Origin: Clostridia bacterium
GTDB taxonomy: Bacteria > Bacillota > Clostridia > Oscillospirales > CAG-272
Length of the DNA: 64,000 nt
NCBI GenBank assembly: GCA_017621755.1
Contig: JAGASL010000026.1
Coordinates: forward strand, 1 to 64,000
Direction of reading: 5' to 3'
Shown piece after piece: positions 33,107 through 43,695 of this stretch. The translations under genes and the position numbers were made by a program. Numbering within the stretch: position 1 is the stretch's first letter; each line of letters starts with the position of its first letter. The notes under the pieces were generated by a model. It saw only the letters and a list, made by a program, of their open reading frames with translations. It did no database searches and had not been told where the DNA came from.

Positions 33107-36100
33107 TTACGCATCGATGGTAGAGATGCCAAGCGTGGTCTCATCCAGCACGTCCAGCAGCACCTTCACCGTATCCAGCGAGGTAAACATGGTCACGTTG
33201 TTTTCGGTGGCGTAGCGGCGGATCTGGTAGCCATCGCTCATCTGGTTGGTAGCGCCAATATCGCTGGTGTTGATCACGTAGGCGATATGGCCTTGGCGAA
33301 TGGATTCGTAGATCTCATCGCTGCCCTCACCGATCTTTTTCAGGATGTGGGTACGAATGCCGTTTTCCTTTAAGAACTTGGCTGTGCCCTCGGTTGCCTC
33401 GATGTTAAAGCCAAGATCGTAGAAGCGGCGAATAAGCGGCAGCGCCTCCGCTTTATCCTTATCGGCAATGGTGGCAAACACGGTGCCGTAGTTCTGCAGA
33501 TGCATGCCGGAGGCCTGCAGCGCCTTATAGAGCGCGCGGTTGAGTTTATCGTCATAGCCGATGGCCTCACCGGTGGATTTCATTTCAGGCGAGAGGTAAG
33601 CATCAAGCCCGCGGATCTTGTTGAAGGAGAATACGGGAACCTTAACGTACCATCTCTTCTTTTCCTCAGGGTACAGGTCAAAGATGCCCTGCTCCTTCAA
33701 GGTCTTGCCCATGATCACCTCGGTAGCGATATCGGCAAGCGAGTAGCCGGTAGCCTTAGAAAGGAACGGCACGGTGCGCGAGGAGCGCGGATTTACCTCG
33801 ATGATATACACGTCATCCTTTTCGTCCACGATGAACTGGATGTTGTAAAGACCAACGATGCCGATGCCAAGGCCAAGCTTCTTGGCGTAGCCAAGGATGG
33901 TGCCCTTTACCTTATCCGAAATACTGAAGGCGGGATAAACGCTGATCGAGTCGCCCGAGTGGATGCCGGTTCTTTCAACCAGCTCCATAATGCCGGGCAC
34001 GAATACGTCGCGGCCGTCGCAGATCGCGTCTACCTCTACCTCCTTACCGCTGATGTACTTATCAACGAGAACGGGCTTGTCCTCGTCGATCTCAACGGCG
34101 GTCTTGAGGTAGTGGCGCAGCTGCGCCTCGTTTGCCACGATCTGCATCGCGCGGCCGCCCAGCACGAAGGAGGGGCGAACCAGCACGGGGTAACCGATAT
34201 TGGCGGCAGCGGCAATGCCATCCTCGATCTTAGTAACGGCTCTGCCCTGCGGCTGCGGGATGTGCAGCTCCTCAAGCAGCTTTTCAAACAGGTCGCGGTT
34301 CTCGGCGCGGTCGATGGCGGCGCAATCGGTGCCGATGATCTTCACGCCACGGCGCATCAGCGGGTCGGCCAGGTTGATCGCGGTCTGACCGCCAAGCGAG
34401 GCGATAACGCCCTCGGGCTGCTCAAAATCGATGATGTTCATCACGTCCTCAGGCGTGAGCGGCTCAAAATAGAGCTTATCCGAGCAGGTGTAGTCAGTCG
34501 ATACCGTCTCGGGATTGTTATTGATAATGATGGATTCATAGCCCACCTTGCGAATGGTGGTAACGGCGTGAACGGTAGAATAATCAAACTCGACACCCTG
34601 GCCGATACGAATGGGGCCGGCACCAAGCACAACGACCTTATTTCTGTTCGTCAGGCGCGAATCATTCTCGCCGGTGTAGGAAGAATACAGATACGGGATA
34701 TAGGCGCCGGTGTGCAGGGTATCTACCATGCGGAATACCGGAACGATACCGTTATCCTTACGGGCGCGGCACACGGCCTGCTCATCGGTCTCCCACAGGC
34801 GGGCAATGTACTGGTCAGAGAAGCCCATCTTCTTCGCTGCATGCAGCACATCGGCCGAGCCGGCGTGCTCGCGCAGGTTGCTTTCCATCTCCACGATGCG
34901 CTTAAAGGATTCCAGGAAGTAGGGGGTGATCTTGGTTACCTCGTGAATGGTTTCAAGCGAGGTGCCCAGGCGCATCAGCTGCGTGATGGCGAAAATATTA
35001 TCGGCACGGAATTCAGAGAGATAAGCAAGAAGCTCCTCTTCGTTCATGCCGTCGAACTTTGCGTGATAAAGGTGGCACACGCCGATCTCCAGCGAGCGAA
35101 CGGATTTCAACACGCACTCCTCTAAGTTCGATCCGATGCCCATGACCTCGCCGGTTGCCTTCATCTGCGTACCGAGCAGGTTGGGGGCAGAGGCAAACTT
35201 ATCAAACGGGAAGCGCGGGAACTTTGCTACGATATAGTCCAGGCGGGGCTCCATGGATGCCTTACCGCCGGCTACGCAGATCTCATCCAGCGACATACCA
35301 ACGGCGATCTTAGCGGTAACACGGGCGATCGGATAGCCGCTGGCCTTAGAGGCAAGCGCCGAGGACCGCGAAACGCGGGGGTTTACCTCGATAAGGTAAT
35401 ATTCACTCGTCTCCGGGTTGAGCGCGAACTGTACGTTACAACCACCCTCTATCTTCAGCTCGCGAATGATCTTGATGGCGCTGTCGTTGAGCATCTTCAG
35501 ATCGTGATCGTTCAGGGTCAGGATGGGGGCTACCACCATCGAGTCGCCGGTGTGAACGCCAACGGGGTCGATATTCTCCATACCGCAGATGGTAATGGCA
35601 CGATCGGTAGAGTCACGCATGACCTCAAACTCGATCTCCTTATAGCCCTTTACGCTCTTTTCGATCAGCACCTGGTGCACGGGCGAGAGCTTAAAGGCGT
35701 TCATGCCGATCTCAACCAGCTCTTCCTCGTTATTGGCAAAGCCGCCGCCGGTGCCGCCCAGCGTAAAGGCGGGGCGAAGAACGACCGGGTAGCCGATACG
35801 GCCTGCGGCTTCCTTTGCCTCATCAAGATCATAGGTGATCTCAGAGGGAATGGTAGGCTCACCGATCGACTGGCAAAGCTCCTTGAACAGCTCGCGGTCC
35901 TCGGCGCGCTCAATGCTCTCGCTCGAGGTGCCCAGCAGCTCTACGTGGCATTCCTTCAAAACGCCCTTCTTTTCCAGCTGCATGGCAAGATTCAGGCCGG
36001 TCTGGCCGCCGATGCCGGGTACGATAGCATCCGGGCGCTCATAACGCAGTATCTTAGCGATGTACTCCAGCGTCAGGGGCTCCATATACACCTTGTCTGC

Positions 36101-36280
36101 AATGGTGGTATCGGTCATGATGGTGGCGGGGTTTGAGTTGACAAGCACAACCTCGTAGCCCTCCTCCTTCAAGGCGAGACACGCCTGCGTGCCTGCATAG
36201 TCAAACTCTGCCGCCTGACCGATCACGATCGGGCCGGAGCCGATGATCAGGATTTTCTTAATGTCCGTTCTCTTTGCCAT
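33107..36280 (-). CDS. carB: Carbamoyl-phosphate synthase large subunit
   Basis: A 1057-residue synthase with two homologous ATP-grasp halves (first half about 1-400, oligomerisation domain, second half about 550-935) and a C-terminal MGS-like allosteric domain with GTAKFLKENGIRTHILKKIGEGSDEI. It makes carbamoyl phosphate from bicarbonate, ammonia and two ATP; the ammonia is normally tunnelled from CarA. No carA is present next to it or anywhere in the window. GGGAGG precedes the ATG. The product feeds PyrB and, potentially, ArgF encoded at 58-59 kb. Confidence 0.96.
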   Translation of the reverse strand: MAKRTDIKKILIIGSGPIVIGQAAEFDYAGTQACLALKEEGYEVVLVNSNPATIMTDTTIADKVYMEPLTLEYIAKILRYERPDAIVPGIGGQTGLNLAMQLEKKGVLKECHVELLGTSSESIERAEDRELFKELCQSIGEPTIPSEITYDLDEAKEAAGRIGYPVVLRPAFTLGGTGGGFANNEEELVEIGMNAFKLSPVHQVLIEKSVKGYKEIEFEVMRDSTDRAITICGMENIDPVGVHTGDSMVVAPILTLNDHDLKMLNDSAIKIIRELKIEGGCNVQFALNPETSEYYLIEVNPRVSRSSALASKASGYPIARVTAKIAVGMSLDEICVAGGKASMEPRLDYIVAKFPRFPFDKFASAPNLLGTQMKATGEVMGIGSNLEECVLKSVRSLEIGVCHLYHAKFDGMNEEELLAYLSEFRADNIFAITQLMRLGTSLETIHEVTKITPYFLESFKRIVEMESNLREHAGSADVLHAAKKMGFSDQYIARLWETDEQAVCRARKDNGIVPVFRMVDTLHTGAYIPYLYSSYTGENDSRLTNRNKVVVLGAGPIRIGQGVEFDYSTVHAVTTIRKVGYESIIINNNPETVSTDYTCSDKLYFEPLTPEDVMNIIDFEQPEGVIASLGGQTAINLADPLMRRGVKIIGTDCAAIDRAENRDLFEKLLEELHIPQPQGRAVTKIEDGIAAAANIGYPVLVRPSFVLGGRAMQIVANEAQLRHYLKTAVEIDEDKPVLVDKYISGKEVEVDAICDGRDVFVPGIMELVERTGIHSGDSISVYPAFSISDKVKGTILGYAKKLGLGIGIVGLYNIQFIVDEKDDVYIIEVNPRSSRTVPFLSKATGYSLADIATEVIMGKTLKEQGIFDLYPEEKKRWYVKVPVFSFNKIRGLDAYLSPEMKSTGEAIGYDDKLNRALYKALQASGMHLQNYGTVFATIADKDKAEALPLIRRFYDLGFNIEATEGTAKFLKENGIRTHILKKIGEGSDEIYESIRQGHIAYVINTSDIGATNQMSDGYQIRRYATENNVTMFTSLDTVKVLLDVLDETTLGISTIDA

Positions 36281-36313
36281 AACAGCCTCCCTATTCTTTA
36301 CTCTCTATATGCA

Positions 36314-37513
36314 TTATTTTTTATAAACAATCTGACCGTCCACCACGGTGAGGTAATTGACGCCCACCAGGCGATGGCCGGCAAACGGTGTTGCCTTGCC
36401 AAGCGAGAGGAATTCTGCCGGGTCAACGGTAAATTCCTCATCCAGCCGCCAAAGCGAGAAGCCAACGTCAGCCTTGATGCCAAAGCGACGGCGCGGCGCG
36501 TGCACCAGCAGCTCTACCAGGCGCTCGATGGAAAGAATGCCCGGCTTTACCAAGTAGGTGTAAAGCACCGGCAGCGCCGTTTCCAGCCCCACAATGCCAA
36601 AGGGGCTTTTTTCTAAGCCGCGGGCCTTTTCATCGGCCGCGTGTGGGGCGTGGTCGGTGGCGATCATATCGATCGTGCCGTCCAGAATGCCGGCAAGCAG
36701 CGCTTCTCTATCTTCTTTTGCGCGCAGGGGCGGGTTCATCTTAAAGCGTCCTTCCTCGCGCAGGTCATTTTCATCCATGGTCAGGTAGTGCGGCGCCGTC
36801 TCACAGGTGACGTTGACACCCGCTTTTTTCGCCGCGCGGATCAGCGCAACACTCTCCTTGGTGGAAATATGGCAAACATGGTAGGCACAGCCTATCTGCT
36901 TAGCAAGCGCCAGGTCACGCTCGATCTGCCGCCACTCACTCGCTGACGAGATACCGCGGTGACCGTGCTCCTTGGCGTAAGCGCCCTCGTGGATGTAGCC
37001 GCCGTGCAGAAGCGAATTGACCTCACAATGCGCCACGATCATTTTACCAAGCGCCTTTGCTTTTTCCATTGCCATGGCCATCATCTCGTCGCTCTGCACA
37101 CCACGCCCATCATCCGAAAAGGCAACGGCAAGCGGCGCAAGACCATCCATATCCGCAAGGGCTTCCCCGCTCTCGCCAACCGTGATGGCGGCGTAGGGGT
37201 AGACCGGAATGACCGCATCACGCCCAATAATCTCTAATTGCTCACGCAGGTGCTCGACCGAATCGGGCACGGGGTTGAGGTTGGGCATGGTACACACGGC
37301 CGTGTAGCCGCCGCGCGCGGCAGCGCGAGAACCGTTGTAAACCGTGCCCTTATAGGAAAAACCCGGCTCACGAAAATGCACGTGCACATCGCAAAAGCCG
37401 GGAAAAACCGTATATTCATGATTACCAAGGTCAAGGCCTTGAGATGCCAAAAAAGCCTCTGCAAGAGAAAAAGAGGCAGTATCCAGCATGGTCGATCTGT
37501 TCAGTTTAGCCAT
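36314..37513 (-). CDS. pyrC: Dihydroorotase (class I)
   Basis: A 399-residue amidohydrolase closing carbamoyl-aspartate to dihydroorotate. The metal site starts with DVHVHFREPG; IVAHCEV, YHVCHIST and MIATDHAPH give further ligands. The first ~30 residues are shorter than in B. subtilis PyrC. I chose ATG 37513 with GAGAGGAG eight bases upstream rather than a GTG three codons earlier. Lies between pyrR and carB. Confidence 0.94.
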   Translation of the reverse strand: MAKLNRSTMLDTASFSLAEAFLASQGLDLGNHEYTVFPGFCDVHVHFREPGFSYKGTVYNGSRAAARGGYTAVCTMPNLNPVPDSVEHLREQLEIIGRDAVIPVYPYAAITVGESGEALADMDGLAPLAVAFSDDGRGVQSDEMMAMAMEKAKALGKMIVAHCEVNSLLHGGYIHEGAYAKEHGHRGISSASEWRQIERDLALAKQIGCAYHVCHISTKESVALIRAAKKAGVNVTCETAPHYLTMDENDLREEGRFKMNPPLRAKEDREALLAGILDGTIDMIATDHAPHAADEKARGLEKSPFGIVGLETALPVLYTYLVKPGILSIERLVELLVHAPRRRFGIKADVGFSLWRLDEEFTVDPAEFLSLGKATPFAGHRLVGVNYLTVVDGQIVYKK

Positions 37514-37531
37514 CTTGGTCACTCCTCTCTT

Positions 37532-38074
37532 TTATTCTTCATTTGTGGAAATAAACACGCCGCCCTCACCGTCACACTCCTCCAGCATCACGGCGATGCG
37601 CTCGTTTTGTGCGGTAGGCACGTTTTTACCAACGTAGTCAGGCCTAATCGGCAGCTCGCGATGCCCACGGTCGATCAAGACCGCCAGCTGAATGGCCTTT
37701 GGCCTGGCGTGGGAAAAGATCGCCTCCATCGCGGCGCGAACGGTACGCCCCGTATAGATCACGTCATCTACCAAGATCACCGTTTTATCGCGCACATCAC
37801 AGGGGATGTGGCAATCGATCTCGGCTGCCTGCTTTTCCTCGGCCGACAGATCGTCACGATGGCGGGTGATATCCAATAGCCCCACCGGTACCGAAACGCC
37901 CTCAAACCGCTCGATATTGGCTGCCAGCATGCGTGAAAGCGGCACACCGCGCTTTTTCACACCCAAGAGGCAGATATCTCTTGCCCCCTGGTTACGCTCA
38001 ATGATCTCGTGCGTGATGCGCGCCATGGCACGGCAAACGCCCGTGCTATCCATAATCTCTGCTTTTTTCTTCAT
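37532..38074 (-). CDS. pyrR: PyrR attenuation regulator / uracil phosphoribosyltransferase
   Basis: 180 residues. The PRPP loop is [20 protein letters not shown], and the remainder ([23 protein letters not shown]) is typical of PyrR. In Firmicutes PyrR binds pyr mRNA with UMP and promotes termination in the leader. The ATG at 38074 is used because the in-frame sequence upstream is occupied by the leader terminator. It is the first gene of the pyrimidine operon and sits just behind an attenuator. Confidence 0.95.
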   Translation of the reverse strand: MKKKAEIMDSTGVCRAMARITHEIIERNQGARDICLLGVKKRGVPLSRMLAANIERFEGVSVPVGLLDITRHRDDLSAEEKQAAEIDCHIPCDVRDKTVILVDDVIYTGRTVRAAMEAIFSHARPKAIQLAVLIDRGHRELPIRPDYVGKNVPTAQNERIAVMLEECDGEGGVFISTNEE

Positions 38075-38095
38075 CGCGGGAACCCCGTTTATAAC

Positions 38096-38180
38096 AAAAA
38101 AATCTTGTCGCGAAACGACAAGATCATCCAAAAAGACCGCCCCTACCTGCAGTACGGGCTATATGATGGAAATCTTGTCG
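38096..38180 (-). promoter_or_regulatory. pyr operon leader attenuator (terminator/antiterminator)
   Basis: On the minus strand, ATCTTGTCG (38116-38124) and CGACAAGAT (38102-38110) form a stem followed by a T7 tract (38096-38102): an intrinsic terminator. A second CGACAAGAT lies earlier in the leader (38172-38180) and can pair with the same 5' arm, forming the antiterminator. UMP-bound PyrR would favour termination. I could not find a clear copy of the consensus PyrR-binding loop. Confidence 0.82.
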
Positions 38181-38216
38181 ATATCACGGTACCGACTTAA
38201 AGATCACGTTGGTGTT

Positions 38217-38245
38217 ATTATAGCACAACGCGCTCTTTTTGTCAA
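38217..38245 (-). promoter_or_regulatory. Consensus promoter of pyrimidine operon
   Basis: On the minus strand perfect TTGACA (38240-38245), 17 bases, perfect TATAAT (38217-38222). Transcription would begin about 30 bases before the antiterminator arm. Confidence 0.92.
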
Positions 38246-38277
38246 CATTTTTTTGAAGTTTTCAACATAAAAATTAC

Positions 38278-38303
38278 CCCCCATTTTCGTGAAAAAATGG
38301 GGG
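38278..38303 (-). terminator. Terminator of purine operon after fhs
   Basis: A stem of CCCCCATTTT (38278-38287) with AAAATGGGGG (38294-38303) and a 6-base loop. On the minus strand it is followed by GTAATTTTTATG. It separates the purine operon from the pyr promoter. Confidence 0.78.
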
Positions 38304-38314
38304 ATATTGCACAA

Positions 38315-39988
38315 TTAGAACAGGCCGGAGATCTTACCGTTTTCGTCAACGTCGATCTTCTCTGCCGCGGGAACCTTGGGCAGACCGGGCATGGTCATGA
38401 TATCGCCGGTCAGGGCAACGATAAAGCCGGCACCGGCAGACACCTTGACGGCGCGAACGGTCACAGTAAAGCCCTCCGGTGCGCCAAGCTTGGTAGCATC
38501 ATCCGAGAAGCTGTACTGCGTTTTTGCCATACAAACGGGGATACGATCGAAGCCAAGCGCGGCAAGGCGGTCGATCTCCTTCTTGGCGGCCGGCGCAAAG
38601 TTCACGCCTACACCACCGTATACACGAGTAACGATCGCACGGATCTTATCCTCGATCGAGGCATCCAGCTCGTAGCTGAAGGAGAAATCATTCTCCTGCT
38701 CGCAAAGGCGAACGACCTCCTCTGCCAGGGCCATACCGCCCTTGCCGCCCTCTGCCCATACGGTAGAGAGGACGACGTTTACACCCAGGGCGCGGCACTT
38801 CTCGATCACCAGCTCGATCTCCTTATCGGTATCGGTCGGGAAACGGTTAACCGCAACCACGCAAGGCAGCTTGTATACGTTTTTAATGTTGGAAACGTGG
38901 CGCAGCAGATTCGGGATACCCGCCTCCAGTGCCTCGAGGTTCTCATTGCCAAGCTCTGTCTTGGGCATGCCGCCGTGCATCTTGAGTGCGCGAACGGTAG
39001 CAACCATGACAACGGCGCTGGGGCGCAGGCCGGCATAGCGGCACTTGATATCAAGGAACTTCTCTGCACCGAGATCTGCACCAAAGCCAGCCTCGGTAAC
39101 GGCGTAATCACCCAGCTTCATGGCCATCTTGGTAGCGATAACCGAGTTGCAGCCGTGCGCGATGTTGGCAAAGGGGCCGCCGTGCACGAAGGCAGGGGTA
39201 CCCTCCAGGGTCTGTACCAGGTTGGGCTTCAGGGCATCCTTCAACAGGGCAGCCATAGCGCCAACGGCGCCCAGCTCACCGGCGGTTACCGGCTTCTCGT
39301 CATAGGTGTAGCCCACAACGATGCGAGAGAGACGCTCCTTGAGGTCGGTGATCGAGCTGGCCAGGCAGAACACGGCCATGATCTCAGAGGCTACAGTAAT
39401 ATCAAAGCCATCCTCACGCGGGGTACCGTTTACACGGCCACCAAGACCATCAGTCACGAAGCGAAGCTGGCGGTCATTCATATCCACGCAGCGCTTCCAG
39501 GTGATGCGGCGGGGGTCGATGTTCAGGCGGTTGCCCTGGTAGATGTGGTTATCCAGCATGGCAGCCAGCAGGTTATTGGCTGCGCCGATAGCGTGGAAGT
39601 CACCGGTGAAATGCAGGTTGATATCCTCCATCGGCACCACCTGTGCGTAGCCGCCGCCGGCAGCACCACCCTTAACACCGAATACCGGGCCAAGAGAGGG
39701 CTCACGCAGGGCAACGACAACGTTCTTGCCAATGCGGCTCAGACCGTCGGCCAGGCCGATGGTGGTAGTGGTCTTACCCTCGCCTGCAGGCGTGGGGGTG
39801 ATGGCGGTAACCAGAATCAGCTTACCATCCTTACGGGGGGACTCGTTGAGCAGCGAATAGTCGATCTTTGCCTTGTAGCGACCGTACTGCTCCATGTACT
39901 TCTCGTCAACGCCGGCCGCCTTCGCAATTTCGGTGATCGGCTTCATTTCGGTTGCCTGTGCAATTTCAATATCAGAAAGATATGCCAT
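38315..39988 (-). CDS. fhs: Formate-tetrahydrofolate ligase
   Basis: A 557-residue ATP-dependent ligase making 10-formyl-THF from formate. The signature [14 protein letters not shown] binds phosphate, and [30 protein letters not shown] is the second signature. Standard length. It is the last gene of the purine operon, AAGGAGGG upstream and 2 bases after purL. Its product is used by PurN and the AICAR transformylase of the same operon. Confidence 0.97.
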   Translation of the reverse strand: MAYLSDIEIAQATEMKPITEIAKAAGVDEKYMEQYGRYKAKIDYSLLNESPRKDGKLILVTAITPTPAGEGKTTTTIGLADGLSRIGKNVVVALREPSLGPVFGVKGGAAGGGYAQVVPMEDINLHFTGDFHAIGAANNLLAAMLDNHIYQGNRLNIDPRRITWKRCVDMNDRQLRFVTDGLGGRVNGTPREDGFDITVASEIMAVFCLASSITDLKERLSRIVVGYTYDEKPVTAGELGAVGAMAALLKDALKPNLVQTLEGTPAFVHGGPFANIAHGCNSVIATKMAMKLGDYAVTEAGFGADLGAEKFLDIKCRYAGLRPSAVVMVATVRALKMHGGMPKTELGNENLEALEAGIPNLLRHVSNIKNVYKLPCVVAVNRFPTDTDKEIELVIEKCRALGVNVVLSTVWAEGGKGGMALAEEVVRLCEQENDFSFSYELDASIEDKIRAIVTRVYGGVGVNFAPAAKKEIDRLAALGFDRIPVCMAKTQYSFSDDATKLGAPEGFTVTVRAVKVSAGAGFIVALTGDIMTMPGLPKVPAAEKIDVDENGKISGLF

Positions 39989-39990
39989 GA

Positions 39991-42900
39991 TTATTTACCC
40001 TCCTTAAAGTAACGAACGGCAGATTCAAACATCTTCATATCAAAGATACCGTCCACGTTTTTGTAAAGACCGTTTCCAATACGCTCGCTGTGGCCCATCT
40101 TACCAAAGACACGGCCATCCGGCGAGGTGATACCCTCGATCGCGTAGGTAGAATTGTTGGGATTGTAGCGGATATCATCGGTGGCGTTGCCAGAGAGATC
40201 GACGTACTGGGTAGCGATCTGCCCGTTGGCAGCCAGCTGACGAACGACCTCCTCTGAGGCAAGGAAGCGCCCCTCACCATGCGAGATCGGCACGGTGTAA
40301 ACGTCACCCACGTTCGTGGCGGCAAGCCAGGGCGACTTGTTCGAGGCAACGCGCACGCGCACCAGCTTAGACTGGTGGCGAGAGATGCTGTTAAAGGTCA
40401 GCGTGGGGCAATTTTCATCGGTATCAATGATCTTGCCGTACGGAACCAGGCCAAGCTTGACCAGCGCCTGGAAGCCGTTACAGATACCGCACATAAGACC
40501 GTCACGGCGGTTAAGAAGGTTGTGGATCTCCTCACGCACAGCCTCGTTACGGAAGAAGGCCATGATGAACTTGCCCGAGCCATCCGGCTCGTCACCGCCG
40601 GAGAAACCGCCGGGAACAAAGACCATCTGCGAGCGCTTCAGTTCCTCGGTAAACTGCTCTACGCTACGGGAGATACCGTCCGCGGTAAGGTTATTGATGA
40701 CGAAAATCTTTGCCTCTGCCCCGGCATCACGCATGACCTTGGCAGAATCGTATTCGCAGTTGGTGCCCGGGAATACAGGAATGAGCACCTGCGGGCGGGC
40801 AACGCGAACGGTGGGTGCCGCGCGCTTCTCTGCCGGCGCGGAGAAGGTTTCAAGCTTGTTGCTTTCCTTCTTCTCAGCACAGGGGTATACGCTTTCTAAG
40901 CGCCCCTCGTAAAGACTGCCAAGCTCGCCAAGGCAAAGCTTCTCTTCACCGTAGGTGATGGCACCGTCATCGGTCACGCGACCAACCGTTAAGCCATCAA
41001 TGCCCGAATCAGCCGTTACCTCTAAGAGGAACGAGCCGTAGCAGTAGCCAAAGATATCCGAAAGCGAGAGGCCATTTTCATAGCGGAAGCCAAAGCCGTT
41101 GCCAATGCCCATCTTATAAACAGCCTCGGCCACACCGCCGTAGGTGGGCGTGTAGGCGGCAAGCACCTTGCCGGCACGCATCAGCTCCGTCACGCGATTA
41201 TACAAAGAAATCAAGGACTTAACGCAGGGCAGACCGCTTTCCAAGTAGTCAGGTTTCAGCAAAACAACACGGCTGCCAGCCTGCTTGAATTCGCCGGTGA
41301 TAACCTCTTCGGTCTTGCCGGTGGTAACGGCAAAGGAGACCAGCGTGGGCGGCACGTCAAGATCCTCGAACGAGCCACTCATCGAGTCCTTACCGCCAAT
41401 GGCGGCAATACCAAGATCCAGCTGGGCGCGGAAGCCACCAAGCAAAGCGGCAAGCGGCTTGCCCCAGCGGGCAGGATCCTTGCCGGGCTTTTCAAAATAT
41501 TCCTGGAAGGTCAGGTAAACGTCCTCAAACGATGCTCCGGCCGCGATCAGCTTGGAAACGCTTTCTACAACGGCCAGATAAGAGCCGTGATAGGGGCTCT
41601 TTTCAGCAATGAAGGGGTTATAGCCCCAGGACATGTAGGAGCAGGTATCGGTATGCTTTTCCTCAACCGAGATCTTATGCACCATGGCCTGGATCGGGGT
41701 CTTTTGATGCTTACCACCAAAGGGCATGAGAACAGTGCCGGCACCGATGGTAGAATCAAACCGCTCAGACAGACCGCGCTTGGAGCAGACGTTAAGGTCG
41801 CCCATCAGCGCACGGTAGCCATCACCAAAGCTTTTTGGTTCTGCCTTGGTATAAGTCTCAATTTTTGCGGGTGCAATGTGGATATGCTTCTCTGCACCGT
41901 TGGAATTTAAGAACTCACGCGAGATATCAACAATGGTCTTGCCATTCCAATGCATGCGCAGGCGGGGCTCCTCGGTCACGTGGGCAACCACAGTTGCCTC
42001 CAGGTTTTCGGAAAGTGCCAGTGCCATGAAGCGGTCAACGTCCTTCGCTTCGACCACCACGGCCATTCTTTCCTGCGATTCACTGATCGCCAGCTCGGTA
42101 CCGTCAAGTCCCTCGTATTTCTTCGGCACGGCGTTGAGATTGATATCCAGTCCGTCGGCCAGCTCGCCAACGGCAACCGACACACCGCCGGCGCCAAAGT
42201 CGTTACAGCGCTTGATCATGCGGCATGCCTCCGCATTACGGAAGAGGCGCTGCAGCTTTCTTTCCTCAGGCGCATTCCCCTTCTGCACCTCGGCACCGCA
42301 GGTCTCAAGAGAGGAAAGCGTGTGCTTCTTAGAGGAGCCGGTAGCGCCGCCGCAGCCATCACGACCGGTGCGGCCACCCAGCAGAATGACCACGTCGCCA
42401 TCCTCAGGGCGCTCACGGCGCACGTTGGCGGCAGGGGCGGCAGCAATAACGGCACCGATCTCCATGCGCTTGGCGGCGTAACCATCATGATACAGCTCAT
42501 CTACCATACCGGTCGCCAGACCGATCTGGTTGCCGTAGGAGGAATAACCGGCGGCCGCCGTTTGCACGATCTTTCTCTGCGGCAGCTTGCCCTGAATGGT
42601 CTCAGACACTGGGCGGGTGGGATCGGCAGCGCCGGTCACACGCATAGCGGCGTATACATAAGAGCGGCCGGAAAGCGGGTCACGGATCGCGCCGCCGATA
42701 CAGGTGGCGGCACCGCCAAAGGGCTCGATCTCGGTGGGGTGGTTGTGCGTTTCGTTTTTGAAGAGAAGCAGCCAGGGCTCCTTCACGCCATCAACCTCTA
42801 CCTCCATCTTAACGGTGCAGGCATTGATCTCCTCAGATTCATCCAGCTTATCCAGCTTGCCGGTCTTTTTTAGATAGCGGCCGGCAAGGGTGGCAATATC

Positions 42901-43692
42901 CATCAGATTTTCCGGCTTGGTTCTGCCTAACTTTGCACGAACAGCGCGGTATTCCTCATACGCCTCCTCGAGCAGCTTGTCCTCAAAGCGAACGCTGTCG
43001 ATGGTGGTGCCAAAGGTGGTGTGGCGGCAATGGTCAGACCAGTAGGTATCGATCATGCGCACCTCTGTGATGGTAGGGTCACGCTTCTCGGTGCGGAAAT
43101 AGTCGCGGCAGAAGCGGATATCATCCAGATCCATGGCCAGGCCATATTGGGTGATAAAGTCGGCAAGCCCCTTTTCATCCAGCTCGATAAATCCGTCAAG
43201 CGTAGCAACCGCCTCAGGGATCTCGTACTGCGCGATCAGCGTTTCGGGCAGGTCAAGCGATGCTTCTCTTGCCTCAACGGGGTTGATGACGTATTTTTTG
43301 ATCTCGGCCAGCTCACCTTCAGTAAGACTGCCGCCCAGGGCATAGACCTTTGCCGTGCGGATGGCAGGGCGCTCGCCACAGGAGATGATCTGAATACACT
43401 GCGCAGCCGAATCGGCACGCTGATCAAACTGGCCGGGCAGATATTCTACCGCAAACACAGTATCATCCCCCACGTTCAGCTCGCGCGTAACGCTATCTAA
43501 CTGCGGCTCAGAGAACACAGTGTGAACGGCCTCTTCAAACAGCTTGTCCGCAATATTTTCAACGTCATAGCGGTTAAAGAGCCGCACAGAGGTGAGCGAG
43601 GTGATGCCAAGCAGGTTACGCAGCTCGGAAAGGAGCGCGCTTGCCTCGTGGGCCAGGCCTTCCTTTTTTTCTACAAAAATTCTATATACCAT
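39991..43692 (-). CDS. purL: Phosphoribosylformylglycinamidine synthase, single-chain
   Basis: 1233 residues: N-terminal PurS-like domain, linker with [10 protein letters not shown], two AIRS-like halves ([17 protein letters not shown] in the first), and a C-terminal class I glutamine amidotransferase with the nucleophile in MCGICNGFQ and downstream ISHGEGRF. It converts FGAR to FGAM using glutamine. This is the clostridial full-length form. Unlike the PurF and GuaA homologues in the window it keeps an intact glutaminase. GGAAGGA precedes the ATG; 4 bases to purD. Confidence 0.96.
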   Translation of the reverse strand: MVYRIFVEKKEGLAHEASALLSELRNLLGITSLTSVRLFNRYDVENIADKLFEEAVHTVFSEPQLDSVTRELNVGDDTVFAVEYLPGQFDQRADSAAQCIQIISCGERPAIRTAKVYALGGSLTEGELAEIKKYVINPVEAREASLDLPETLIAQYEIPEAVATLDGFIELDEKGLADFITQYGLAMDLDDIRFCRDYFRTEKRDPTITEVRMIDTYWSDHCRHTTFGTTIDSVRFEDKLLEEAYEEYRAVRAKLGRTKPENLMDIATLAGRYLKKTGKLDKLDESEEINACTVKMEVEVDGVKEPWLLLFKNETHNHPTEIEPFGGAATCIGGAIRDPLSGRSYVYAAMRVTGAADPTRPVSETIQGKLPQRKIVQTAAAGYSSYGNQIGLATGMVDELYHDGYAAKRMEIGAVIAAAPAANVRRERPEDGDVVILLGGRTGRDGCGGATGSSKKHTLSSLETCGAEVQKGNAPEERKLQRLFRNAEACRMIKRCNDFGAGGVSVAVGELADGLDINLNAVPKKYEGLDGTELAISESQERMAVVVEAKDVDRFMALALSENLEATVVAHVTEEPRLRMHWNGKTIVDISREFLNSNGAEKHIHIAPAKIETYTKAEPKSFGDGYRALMGDLNVCSKRGLSERFDSTIGAGTVLMPFGGKHQKTPIQAMVHKISVEEKHTDTCSYMSWGYNPFIAEKSPYHGSYLAVVESVSKLIAAGASFEDVYLTFQEYFEKPGKDPARWGKPLAALLGGFRAQLDLGIAAIGGKDSMSGSFEDLDVPPTLVSFAVTTGKTEEVITGEFKQAGSRVVLLKPDYLESGLPCVKSLISLYNRVTELMRAGKVLAAYTPTYGGVAEAVYKMGIGNGFGFRYENGLSLSDIFGYCYGSFLLEVTADSGIDGLTVGRVTDDGAITYGEEKLCLGELGSLYEGRLESVYPCAEKKESNKLETFSAPAEKRAAPTVRVARPQVLIPVFPGTNCEYDSAKVMRDAGAEAKIFVINNLTADGISRSVEQFTEELKRSQMVFVPGGFSGGDEPDGSGKFIMAFFRNEAVREEIHNLLNRRDGLMCGICNGFQALVKLGLVPYGKIIDTDENCPTLTFNSISRHQSKLVRVRVASNKSPWLAATNVGDVYTVPISHGEGRFLASEEVVRQLAANGQIATQYVDLSGNATDDIRYNPNNSTYAIEGITSPDGRVFGKMGHSERIGNGLYKNVDGIFDMKMFESAVRYFKEGK

Positions 43693-43695
43693 TCG

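Noticed and set aside
33500..35125. A long open frame on the plus strand opposite carB
   Set aside because: It is a shadow of the carB coding sequence caused by GC-rich third positions; it has no ribosome site and no recognisable protein pattern.
38297..40012. 571-codon open frame on the plus strand opposite fhs
   Set aside because: It mirrors the fhs frame almost end to end, is low-complexity in composition and carries no family motif; fhs on the minus strand is certain.
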